DNA of 64,000 nt from Azomonas agilis (GTDB taxonomy: Bacteria; Pseudomonadota; Gammaproteobacteria; Pseudomonadales; Pseudomonadaceae), in NCBI RefSeq assembly GCF_007830255.1, contig NZ_VLKG01000005.1:186001-250000 (forward strand). Reading direction: 5' to 3'. How positions within the stretch are numbered: position 1 is the first letter of the stretch; every line of letters begins with the position of its first letter. The position numbers and the translations under genes were made by a program. This document shows positions 57,253-64,000 of this stretch, one piece after another. The notes beneath the pieces are model-generated. The model was not told where the DNA came from and did not search any database. It saw only the letters and a program-made list of their open reading frames with translations.

Positions 57253-59766
57253 TCAGGAGGAGGGCTCAGTACCCTGAGGGGCCATAATGGGAAACTCCAC
57301 CCAAAAGCAGCTACCTTGCTCCAAGGTGCTGGTAAAACCTATATGAGCCTTGAGTAATTTAGCCAGCTCTCGACACAGTGAAAGGCCAATCCCCGTGCCC
57401 TGAATCGCTGTGTTTTCTTGGCCTAGGCGCTGGAAAGGCTCAAACAGGTGAGGCTGAAGCTCAGGGGCGATGCCTTTACCGGTGTCCGTTACGCTGAGTC
57501 GGATCTGGGCATCTTGTATTTGATAGCCTAAACGGATAACACCCTGAGGGTGATTGTATTTGATGGCATTGGACAGCAAATTCAGCAGAATTTGGCGCAA
57601 TCGCCGTGGATCAGCCAGGATCTTAATCCTTGGGTCGGGTAGCTCCAAACGGAGCTGAAGCTCATGTCGTACTACCTCTAAGCGCACCAGTTCGGCACAT
57701 TCGTTGAGTATCGCTGCAACGCTAACGGCCTGCATGTCGATTTTAGGGTGTTCGGCTTGGATGCTTGTCCAATCTAAAATATCGTTAACCAGTGCGTTCA
57801 GGTGCTGGCTGGCTACGAGCAGTTCGCGCAGATATTCTGAGTTTTGACAGGCGGTGTCGGAGGTACGCTGTTCTTGTTCTAGCTGGATGAGCTGGGCGAA
57901 ACCGTAGATCGCATTCAGCGGGGTACGCAGTTCATGGCTGATGCTGGATATAAAACGTGATTTGGCTTGGCTGGCGGCTTGGGCTTCGAGGGTTGCTTGG
58001 CGTAGGTTGGCCTCGGTCTGTTTGAGGGCATCAATGTCAACGTAGGTTCCGGCCATCAGCAGAGGAGTTCCTGTTCCTCGGTCATACTCCACAATACGAC
58101 CTCGGCCCAGTAACCAGTGGTACTGGTCGTTGGCATCTTTAAAACGGAACTCTGTCTCGCAGGGAACATCCTGTTGTTGGGTGAGGCGCTTGGATTGTTT
58201 GAAGGCTTCTAGGTCATCGGGGTGGATGTGCCGTAAAAAGGCTGCTTCGCTGATGGAGTCGGCAGGCAGCCCAAAGCGCTGGCGAAAGCGCCCTCGTAAA
58301 AAAGTCCAACCGCTGTGTAGGTCACATTCCCACAGGCTTTCGGTAGCACTGTCTAATACCAGTTCTAAGCGCTGCTGCGTGCGATTGCGTTGTTGTTCGC
58401 TGTGTTGTAGCTGCTCTTCCATATTGATGGTGTGTTGCACCATGTTTTGTAGTTCTTGGATTTGAGACTCAGGGCGCTCTGGGTTCCAATGTCCTCGGCC
58501 AATCTCAGCCATCATGTCTTGGATGCCCTGAATAGGCGTTAATAACGCACTGCTCAGATGGCGGGCACGCCACCACATAAAGGCGAAGAATAGGATATAA
58601 AAGAGAACCAGTCCTCCAATCATCAGATAGCCAATATGTTTGTAATGTTGGCTTAGGGTTTCTGTTTCGGCGTATACGTTGCGCTCATCGACCACCATCA
58701 GCAAATGCCAGTTGGTGCTGGGTACGGTATTCCAAGCCACTAATTTGGATTGCTGGCCTAAATGCAGATTAATAATGCCTTTAGGCTGTTGGCGGATAGC
58801 TTGCGCAAGCGCTTGGGTGGTGTGGCGTTTGGCCAGATTAAAGTCTTCGGGTTTGAGCAGTTCTTTGCGGACTGCATCTTCGTAAGAATGTTGAGTCAGT
58901 TCGCGCAGACCGAAGTCTTGCTCTCCCAGTTCAGGGAGCGCCATGATGTTGAGCTGATCGCTCACTAATACAGCATAGCCGTTCCAAGGCACAGATAAAT
59001 GATTGATCTGTTTGAGTAGGGTGCCAACAGTGATATCCAGTCCCACCACGCCCTCTAAAAAGTCGTCTCGGTACACAGGGGCAATGGCGGACATCATCCA
59101 GCCCTGTCCGGCGGGGTCTAGGTAAACGTCCGTCCAAACTTGTTGGCGTTTGGGATTATGTTGGGCATCGGCCAGATAGTAAAAATTAAATTCAGGCACC
59201 CAAATGTTATGGGGGTATTGGTCTGGGGTGTAGAACCAAGGATAAATGTGGTTGTAACCGTCCCAACTGTTGAAATAAATACTGGTGATGAAGGGATGGC
59301 GCTTTTGGATTCCCTCCATCAGCGTATCCAGCGTGCTGAGGCGGGCTATTTTGTCCAGATCCTGTAGCTTAATCGGGGTGATGTTGGAGTAAAAACTAGC
59401 GGCTCCTCCCGTATCAACCGGGGTATAACGCACTCCCGTGGGCGTAATAGCTAATTTGGGGGGCGTGATGAGTTTAACTTTGGGGTAAAGCAGAGCTTGA
59501 GTTGTGAGATGTCGGTACAGTTCGGCCAGTTGGCCTATTTCCTTTAACTGACTGTCGATAAGGTAGGATTCACGGTGTGAAGCCATATCCAATTCACTGT
59601 GGGCTACCTCGCGCAAATAGTTGGTTTGCGCCTTGTGAATGGAAGTATTGGCGATCAGATAGACCGCAATCAGTACAGACTCCACCAGCACTAGAGGAAT
59701 TAGGGCTCCTCGCACAAAGGCACGCCAGATCCACTCTCGTAAACCAAACAGTCGGGATTTCATCAA
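57253..59766 (-). CDS. Cache/PAS membrane histidine kinase
   Basis: The 837-residue protein has a membrane helix (about 14-36), a large periplasmic double-Cache-like sensor region (about 40-370, with GVVGLDITVGTLLKQI), a second helix (about 378-398, MIGGLVLFYILFFAFMWW), a HAMP-like linker, a PAS domain (about 470-590), and kinase domains: H box SHELRTPLNAIYGF, N box LLSNAIKYNHPQG and G boxes DTGKGIAPEL and GTGIGLSLCREL. It lacks a receiver domain, so it needs a separate partner. The HD-GYP regulator lying next on the same strand is the likely one. The ligand is unknown. Confidence 0.87.
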   Translation of the reverse strand: MMKSRLFGLREWIWRAFVRGALIPLVLVESVLIAVYLIANTSIHKAQTNYLREVAHSELDMASHRESYLIDSQLKEIGQLAELYRHLTTQALLYPKVKLITPPKLAITPTGVRYTPVDTGGAASFYSNITPIKLQDLDKIARLSTLDTLMEGIQKRHPFITSIYFNSWDGYNHIYPWFYTPDQYPHNIWVPEFNFYYLADAQHNPKRQQVWTDVYLDPAGQGWMMSAIAPVYRDDFLEGVVGLDITVGTLLKQINHLSVPWNGYAVLVSDQLNIMALPELGEQDFGLRELTQHSYEDAVRKELLKPEDFNLAKRHTTQALAQAIRQQPKGIINLHLGQQSKLVAWNTVPSTNWHLLMVVDERNVYAETETLSQHYKHIGYLMIGGLVLFYILFFAFMWWRARHLSSALLTPIQGIQDMMAEIGRGHWNPERPESQIQELQNMVQHTINMEEQLQHSEQQRNRTQQRLELVLDSATESLWECDLHSGWTFLRGRFRQRFGLPADSISEAAFLRHIHPDDLEAFKQSKRLTQQQDVPCETEFRFKDANDQYHWLLGRGRIVEYDRGTGTPLLMAGTYVDIDALKQTEANLRQATLEAQAASQAKSRFISSISHELRTPLNAIYGFAQLIQLEQEQRTSDTACQNSEYLRELLVASQHLNALVNDILDWTSIQAEHPKIDMQAVSVAAILNECAELVRLEVVRHELQLRLELPDPRIKILADPRRLRQILLNLLSNAIKYNHPQGVIRLGYQIQDAQIRLSVTDTGKGIAPELQPHLFEPFQRLGQENTAIQGTGIGLSLCRELAKLLKAHIGFTSTLEQGSCFWVEFPIMAPQGTEPSS

Positions 59767-59978
59767 TTGACAGTACGCGAGACATGAGGCCTTTGGGCTC
59801 GAAAGCGGGGGCTAAGGGAGCTTTGGATGTGCTCGCTTCTCCTTGCGTAGGGTTGAGTTTTTTGATCAACAATACGGGGTTTTTTTCTAACCTGCACGAG
59901 CCTTCGCTAGCCAGAATGTCGCGGTTTTACCTAGGCTTAAATGGCGCTCAAGAAAGGATAGGGATCAGTTTTTGACGG

Positions 59979-60010
59979 GAAAAGCCTTGGTAGGTACAAG
60001 TACCAAGGCT
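59979..60010 (-). terminator. Intrinsic terminator after the TPR-like gene
   Basis: AGCCTTGGTA (59983-59992) and TACCAAGGCT (60001-60010) form a perfect ten-pair stem with an eight-base loop. On the minus strand TTTTCCC follows. It lies 15 bases after the stop of the TPR-like gene. The rest of the gap, back to 59767, holds no gene I can support. Confidence 0.8.
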
Positions 60011-60024
60011 ATACAGGCTGAGCC

Positions 60025-60609
60025 TTAGGACTCAGAGGAGTAAGGAAAGCGCCAGTGCTCATGCTCTTTGGGAAACAGCATGCCCGCGTCGCCACGAGGC
60101 CCGGTAAATACCTGACGTAAGCGGGCCGCGCCTAGTTTGCCACTGGGATCTAGCTCATTCACCTTATCTAAGGCTGCCAGTGATTCTGCTTGTTTGCCTA
60201 AGCGCGCCATATTGTAGGAATAGGCGGTTAAAGATTGCAGCCACAGACGGGTATAGGCGTGCCAGTTTTTAAAATCCGCCATATCGCCAGTGACCGCCCG
60301 CCAGTCATCGGGTAAATCCAACCGCTTAGATAACCAGTCCAAGCAAGATAAAGCCCAGTGTGCTGCTTCGGCTGAGCGGCGCCGATAAAAATAAAAGCGA
60401 TAGGCGACGATGCGCACCCCTAAGGTATCAGGAGCTTGGTCGATGATTTCCCGCACCAAGGCTTCAGCTTTTTCTGACTCGGACCAGTGGGCGAAAATCT
60501 CCTTGAGTTTATCGCGGGTATCCGGCGGCAGGTTGTTGCTGAAGCGATAAGGTTCCAGTTGGTAAATACGAGCACTGGGACGTGCTTCTGGAGGTGCGGT
60601 CTGCGTCAT
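60025..60609 (-). CDS. TPR-like helical protein, unrecognised
   Basis: The 194-residue cytosolic protein has helical repeat features: AEALVREIIDQAPDTLGVRIVAYRFYFYRRRSAEAAHWAL resembles TPR units, and YNMARLGKQAESLAALDKVNELDPSGKLGA is a clear TPR-like pair with the closing DP. The N-terminus, about 25 residues, is Pro-rich. There is no signal peptide. I do not recognise its family. It lies 118 bases after the ABC operon on the same strand, but a strong terminator stands between them, so it is a separate unit. Confidence 0.7.
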   Translation of the reverse strand: MTQTAPPEARPSARIYQLEPYRFSNNLPPDTRDKLKEIFAHWSESEKAEALVREIIDQAPDTLGVRIVAYRFYFYRRRSAEAAHWALSCLDWLSKRLDLPDDWRAVTGDMADFKNWHAYTRLWLQSLTAYSYNMARLGKQAESLAALDKVNELDPSGKLGAARLRQVFTGPRGDAGMLFPKEHEHWRFPYSSES

Positions 60610-60635
60610 GTCAAAGCTCCTAGTGCTAGGCGGAT

Positions 60636-60668
60636 AAAACCACTTGAGGCAAAGGCTGCTTCAGGTGG
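60636..60668 (-). terminator. Intrinsic terminator of the right-end operon
   Basis: CCACTTGAGGCA (60640-60651) pairs with TGCTTCAGGTGG (60657-60668) over twelve pairs including two G-T pairs, with loop AAGGC. On the minus strand TTTTAT follows the stem. It ends the operon 60 bases after the ABC ATPase stop. Confidence 0.85.
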
Positions 60669-60727
60669 GGCGATAATCGAACAAAGCAGGCATCATTCCA
60701 ACTCATGTACTTGAAAGCAAGAATGGC

Positions 60728-61744
60728 TTAGGGAGTAAAAAAACGTTCCTTCCACTGCTGATCCAGTGTCTCACCTCGCCGTAATGCTTGACGTACAGCG
60801 GCTAAGCTACGATCCAGTTGGGCGAGATGTTCCACACAGTCCTGCTCATCGCTATTGGCTTCTAGTACCTGTACAACCGCTCCGTTGCAAATGACTAAGC
60901 GCCGACTCCCCGACAACGCCAGCAAGGGATCGTGGGTCGATAGCAACACGATTTTGCCTTTCTCGATGAAGAGGTTGAGGGCGCGGGTGCGGTCTACGCC
61001 GGCATTCTCAATCTCATCAATCAAAATGATTGGCTTAGGACTTAACAGGGCTGCATCGGCAATCATCAAGGCACGGGATTGCCCACCCGAGAGCTGAGTT
61101 AAGGGAGTATTAGGGCCAAAGGGTTCACCGGCCATAGCCACCGCTGCATCCAATACCCGCCAAACGGCTTCCTCTGGGTCGGCTAAAGCCCGACTTTCAG
61201 CGTGTAAGCGTAAAAAAGCGGCCACGGATAAGTCCATGACGAAGTTCATGTTTTGAGTAATTTGTGCTACTAAACGCGCTTCGCCCGAAAAACGCCATTC
61301 CGGGTTAGGAGCTTTGCCATCAATCAAGATGTGCCGTTTAGAGGGCGTATCCCCCTGGGCCGGGCATTCGATATCGGCCAGTAATCGGCTTTTACCGGCT
61401 CCGGTCGGCCCCACAATGCAAATGACTTCACCGGGACGCAAACACAGATTTTGAGCTTCGGGGGTTCCGTCTTTTCCTTGGCCCGCTGTGATTTCGAGGG
61501 ATTGCACAATGCTGAGTTGATCGGCGGAGAGTTGGCGCGCGGCTAAAAATGCCTGCAAACCTTCCCACAGGCTTTCGGGGGTCCAGCCGCCCAAGTCTTG
61601 CTGTTGCCAAGGTAGGCTGTGCCAATAATCTTTTAGTGTATTGTGGGATACGGGGATGGGGAGGCGGTTTAGGCGGAAGAATTCAGCCGCTCCCGCGTGT
61701 TCAAGGAGTATCTGCTGACGCAGAGATGCAGGCAGTTCAGTCAT
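60728..61744 (-). CDS. Stand-alone ABC ATPase with N-terminal extension
   Basis: The 338-residue protein has one complete ABC domain (about 95-300): Walker A VGPTGAGKSRLL, Q loop QITQNMNFVMD, signature LSGGQSRALM, Walker B PIILIDEIENAG and switch His STHDP. It is preceded by about 90 helical residues (GAAEFFRLNRLPIPVSH, DLGGWTPESLWEGLQAFL) and has about 40 residues after it. No permease gene is visible, so the domain could drive transport with a permease encoded elsewhere or act as a soluble ATPase. Its start overlaps the GTPase gene by eight bases. I do not recognise a named family. Confidence 0.85.
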   Translation of the reverse strand: MTELPASLRQQILLEHAGAAEFFRLNRLPIPVSHNTLKDYWHSLPWQQQDLGGWTPESLWEGLQAFLAARQLSADQLSIVQSLEITAGQGKDGTPEAQNLCLRPGEVICIVGPTGAGKSRLLADIECPAQGDTPSKRHILIDGKAPNPEWRFSGEARLVAQITQNMNFVMDLSVAAFLRLHAESRALADPEEAVWRVLDAAVAMAGEPFGPNTPLTQLSGGQSRALMIADAALLSPKPIILIDEIENAGVDRTRALNLFIEKGKIVLLSTHDPLLALSGSRRLVICNGAVVQVLEANSDEQDCVEHLAQLDRSLAAVRQALRRGETLDQQWKERFFTP

Positions 61745-62441
61745 GGGAGCCGTCCTCTTCTATATTCATGCGTCGTACTACGCCGCGCTGAAAATCACGC
61801 CCGATTTTGGTTTGCCCAAAGCAGTAGGAGCACACGGCCGAGGGTAAGGAAAAGCGTAGCTGACCGCCGCTTAGGGAGTCATCTTCAGCGGCATTGGCCC
61901 AGAGTCGGCTGATTTCCCAACTGCCTTGGCCGGTGATGCCATTGGCAAACAGGATGCGCGCCTTGGCATTGACCTGCCGCACACGATGAGCAAAGACTTC
62001 CCGCTCGGCTTGGCTGACGATATCTCCCTTGGTGATGATGACTAAATCAGCGGTTTTCAGCATAGGGCCGACTTTGCGCGGGGTATCCACACCGGAGAGG
62101 TTATCCAGCACGCACACGGCGTACAGGCCGCGAATATGGGGCGCACAGCGGTTGCATAAGCCGGCGGATTCGCTGATCAGTACATCCAATTGCTGTTCGT
62201 GGCCCCAGCGCGCGCAGTCTTCAATGTTGCTGACAAAAAAATGATCGGGGCAGGTATTGCCAGCCAATCCGGTTAAAGCCGGAAAGCCTGCTTCCTGATA
62301 GCGCTCACCGTCACGGCTGCTCAGGCAATCGAATTTGACTACCCCGCAACGCAATCCAGTGTCCCGCAGTTGCTGCATGACTTTCAGGGCAAGGGAGGTT
62401 TTTCCGGAAGAGGGCGGGCCTGCCAGAGTGATGAGTTTCAT
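61737..62441 (-). CDS. Cys-rich UreG/HypB-like GTPase
   Basis: The 234-residue P-loop protein begins MKLITLAGPPSSGKTSLALKV. Its layout follows the UreG/HypB metallochaperone GTPases: TCPDHFFVSNIED, then VLISESAGLCNRCAPH (compare the FIESGG region of UreG), DTPRKVGPMLKTADLVIITKGD (compare PRKGGPGI... and the NKxD motif, here TKGD). CNRC and CSYC add four Cys that could bind a metal or Fe-S cluster. UreG and HypB insert nickel; whether this protein does is unknown. The ATG overlaps the stop of the preceding gene by four bases, and the ABC gene overlaps its end. Confidence 0.8.
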   Translation of the reverse strand: MKLITLAGPPSSGKTSLALKVMQQLRDTGLRCGVVKFDCLSSRDGERYQEAGFPALTGLAGNTCPDHFFVSNIEDCARWGHEQQLDVLISESAGLCNRCAPHIRGLYAVCVLDNLSGVDTPRKVGPMLKTADLVIITKGDIVSQAEREVFAHRVRQVNAKARILFANGITGQGSWEISRLWANAAEDDSLSGGQLRFSLPSAVCSYCFGQTKIGRDFQRGVVRRMNIEEDGSHD

Positions 62442-63469
62442 GCTTGATAGCCTCGTTTAAAGGAGTGACCGGCCTGCGCCAGCAAAGCATCCAATTGGTT
62501 ACTGCGGGCCAAATCCCAACCGATCCAACGTAGCGGGCCGGGTAACGGCAGCCGAGCGTGTTGGCGATGAGCGGCAATGCAGTGGATGTCTTCCATCTGT
62601 CTGGCCCAGCGCGGGCCGGTGAGAAAATCAAAAGCCGCTTGAGCGCCGGGGCTGAGGTGTTTTTGCCCCAACAAAGTCAAGGGGGAACCATAGGCTCCTT
62701 CTTCAGGCCACAGGCGTGCGGTGCGTTCGCTATGGATGTTGTTTTCTGCCCAGAACCAAGGCAGCACGTAAATGGCCGCCCGCTGTGGGTGACGACTACC
62801 GGCGGCGCGGGCCATTTCGCCCCCGCCTTGAATGGCCTTGGTATTCCGGCCTAGGGTTTCTAGGGCGGCGGGGCCGAAGTCTTTGGCCAGATTGCCCAGT
62901 AGCATGGCGTTGGGCAGTCCTTGTTCGCCATTCAGGATGATCTCGCCTTGGTAACGCGGGTTGAATAAGTCGGCCCAGCCTTTGGGTTCCGGGCGGCTGC
63001 CTAGGCGTTCGCGATCCAGAAGCATGATCCAGCAGGCGCTGCCGTACACTCGGAATAGATCTTCTGGGTCGGCAAATTCAGCGCTGATCAACTCAGGCCG
63101 CATGGGGATTGAAGGCAAAGGCGCAAACACATTAGCCCAACGCTGCCTAAAATCGGGTTGCGCAAAGTGGCGCGGGCCAGCAGCAATCAGGCAGGGCAGC
63201 TCCTCTCGCCTTTGAGTATGCCGAAAGTCTTGATAAGGCTGTGCGTTTGAGGGGAGCGGGATGTACCAATCGGGCTGGAGACCTTGGGTGATGAAGTAGC
63301 GGGCCAGTTGGCGGCGCAGCGTTCGTTCTAAAGGTGGAATGCTGTGTCCGTAAAAGTCCAATTGCCGGGGAGCCGCGCCCTGTTCCTCTGGGAATACAGG
63401 CTCCTCATATTCCAGTGACTCCAGACCTGTATCCGCAGCCTGAGGATCAAGGTAGCAATAAGCGGTCAA
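62438..63469 (-). CDS. Substrate-binding-protein-like protein without signal peptide
   Basis: The 343-residue protein starts at TTG 63469 with GGAGG six bases upstream, overlapping the preceding gene by 23 bases. Its first residues, MTAYCYLDPQAADTG, are not a signal peptide or lipobox. A helical N-terminal part (LDFYGHSIPPLERTLRRQLARYF) leads to a type 2 periplasmic-binding-protein fold: LDRERLGSRPEPKGWADLFNPRYQGEI, AMLLGNLAKDFGPAALETLG, AIYVLPWFWAENN and GWDLARSNQLDAL. This resembles iron- and sulfate-type binding proteins but should be cytosolic. It may present a ligand or metal to the GTPase; that is inference. Confidence 0.75.
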   Translation of the reverse strand: MTAYCYLDPQAADTGLESLEYEEPVFPEEQGAAPRQLDFYGHSIPPLERTLRRQLARYFITQGLQPDWYIPLPSNAQPYQDFRHTQRREELPCLIAAGPRHFAQPDFRQRWANVFAPLPSIPMRPELISAEFADPEDLFRVYGSACWIMLLDRERLGSRPEPKGWADLFNPRYQGEIILNGEQGLPNAMLLGNLAKDFGPAALETLGRNTKAIQGGGEMARAAGSRHPQRAAIYVLPWFWAENNIHSERTARLWPEEGAYGSPLTLLGQKHLSPGAQAAFDFLTGPRWARQMEDIHCIAAHRQHARLPLPGPLRWIGWDLARSNQLDALLAQAGHSFKRGYQA

Positions 63470-64000
63470 GGGCAGCCTCCGAAGGGGTAGTTTGGAAAAA
63501 TTCCTGCATAAAGGTGCGCACGTAAGGGCGAAGTTCTTCAGAAAAGCGCTGAGGATGCAGCAGGCCGGCTAACCAACGGGCTCCCAAGATCCGCATAAAT
63601 GAAGGGGGGCGGTCGAACCAGTTGAAGGGCAAGGCTGGGATGCTATAGATCCGTCCGTGGCGCACGGCATTGATGGATTGCCAGCGCGGATCGGTGCGCA
63701 GATGTTCGGCGGTTTTAGCGTCCCGCGTCAGGATGACATCGGGGTTAATCAAGAGTACTTGCTCTAAGCTCAGACTTTGACTGAGGGTGAAGTCGGTTTG
63801 CGGGCAGTCTAACGCCGGTCGCCCTCCGGCCAGTCGAATCACTTCCATACGGCTGGAGTTGGCGCACTGGGTGGTCAGCCCATCAGGCGTTTCGCTGTAG
63901 TACACCCTAGGGCGTTGCGATTCGGGGATATCCACCACAGCTTGTTGTAGGGCGGCTAAACGCTGTTCCAACCCCAAAGCAAGCTGTTCGCCACGTTCTG
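63447..64000 (-). CDS. TroA-type ABC binding protein, C-terminal part
   Basis: The frame is open to the right edge, so the N-terminus and any signal peptide are outside. The visible 184 residues have the C-terminal lobe of corrinoid/siderophore-type binding proteins: YYSETPDGLTTQCANSS, VIRLAGGRPAL, SLEQVLLINPDVILTRD, WQSINAVRHGRIYSIP and the motif FNWFDRPPSFMRILGARWLAGLLHP. The family brings iron-siderophores, haem, corrinoids or metals to a permease; the ligand is unknown. Its end overlaps the next gene by 23 bases, making it translationally coupled to the three downstream genes. Confidence 0.8.
   Translation of the reverse strand, partial: ERGEQLALGLEQRLAALQQAVVDIPESQRPRVYYSETPDGLTTQCANSSRMEVIRLAGGRPALDCPQTDFTLSQSLSLEQVLLINPDVILTRDAKTAEHLRTDPRWQSINAVRHGRIYSIPALPFNWFDRPPSFMRILGARWLAGLLHPQRFSEELRPYVRTFMQEFFQTTPSEAALDRLLLP

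Noticed and set aside
60025-60609. TPR-like gene as a fifth member of the right-end operon
   Set aside because: A twelve-pair terminator with a T run separates it from the ABC ATPase gene, although a functional link is still possible.

Overview
The window is a stretch of ordinary, gene-dense chromosome from a gammaproteobacterium on the Pseudomonas/Oceanospirillales side of the class. The clearest pointers are a Crc catabolite-repression protein beside pyrE, HslU and HemB sequences very close to the pseudomonad proteins I remember, and the zapB-like/zapA/6S RNA/fau block. Other typical gammaproteobacterial blocks are gmk-rpoZ-spoT-ridA, miaB-ybeZ-ybeY-corC-lnt and ygfB-pepP-ubiH-ubiI. I see no rRNA, tRNA, CRISPR array, prophage or insertion sequence.

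Layout. 1-6.2 kb: the 3' end of an alpha/beta hydrolase gene, the hslVU protease operon (minus) behind a heat-shock-type promoter, crc and pyrE divergent, a DUF3360-like permease with a self-complementary leader, and a hotdog thioesterase. 6.3-18.2 kb: one long plus-strand operon for a type II secretion system in the order C-D-E-F-G-H-I-J-L-M-N-K. Its first gene encodes a Tat-exported lipoprotein that resembles SoxB but appears to have lost the metal ligands. 18.2-27 kb: a DUF2789 protein, a Tat lipoprotein PhoX phosphatase, yaiI, elbB, and hemB-ppk1 behind a four-repeat Pho box, with ppx convergent. 27-33.4 kb: trxA, rho, ubiD, a FliL-like protein, a small membrane ORF, fau, 6S RNA, zapA and zapB-like genes, then ygfB. 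33.4-47.6 kb: pepP-ubiH-ubiI, lnt-corC-ybeY-ybeZ-miaB, yicC, gmk, rpoZ, spoT, ridA, and an HU protein with a long tail. 47.8-55.7 kb: mprF-acvB, ahpF, a DUF3299 protein, purK and purE. 55.8-59.8 kb: a Cache/PAS histidine kinase and an HD-GYP response regulator. 60-64 kb: a TPR-like protein, then a tightly overlapping four-gene operon cut by the window edge. That operon encodes a TroA-type binding protein, a binding-protein-like protein without a signal peptide, a Cys-rich UreG/HypB-like GTPase and a stand-alone ABC ATPase.

Two themes link genes. The first is phosphate: the four-repeat Pho box before hemB-ppk1, a weaker Pho-like box before the secretion operon, phoX, and the ppk1/ppx pair. This suggests, but does not prove, a phosphate-starvation role for secretion here. 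The second is the right-end operon, whose uptake and metallochaperone-like parts with overlapping reading frames suggest an uncharacterised metal or cofactor uptake and insertion system. I recognise no described system that matches it; its function is inference only.
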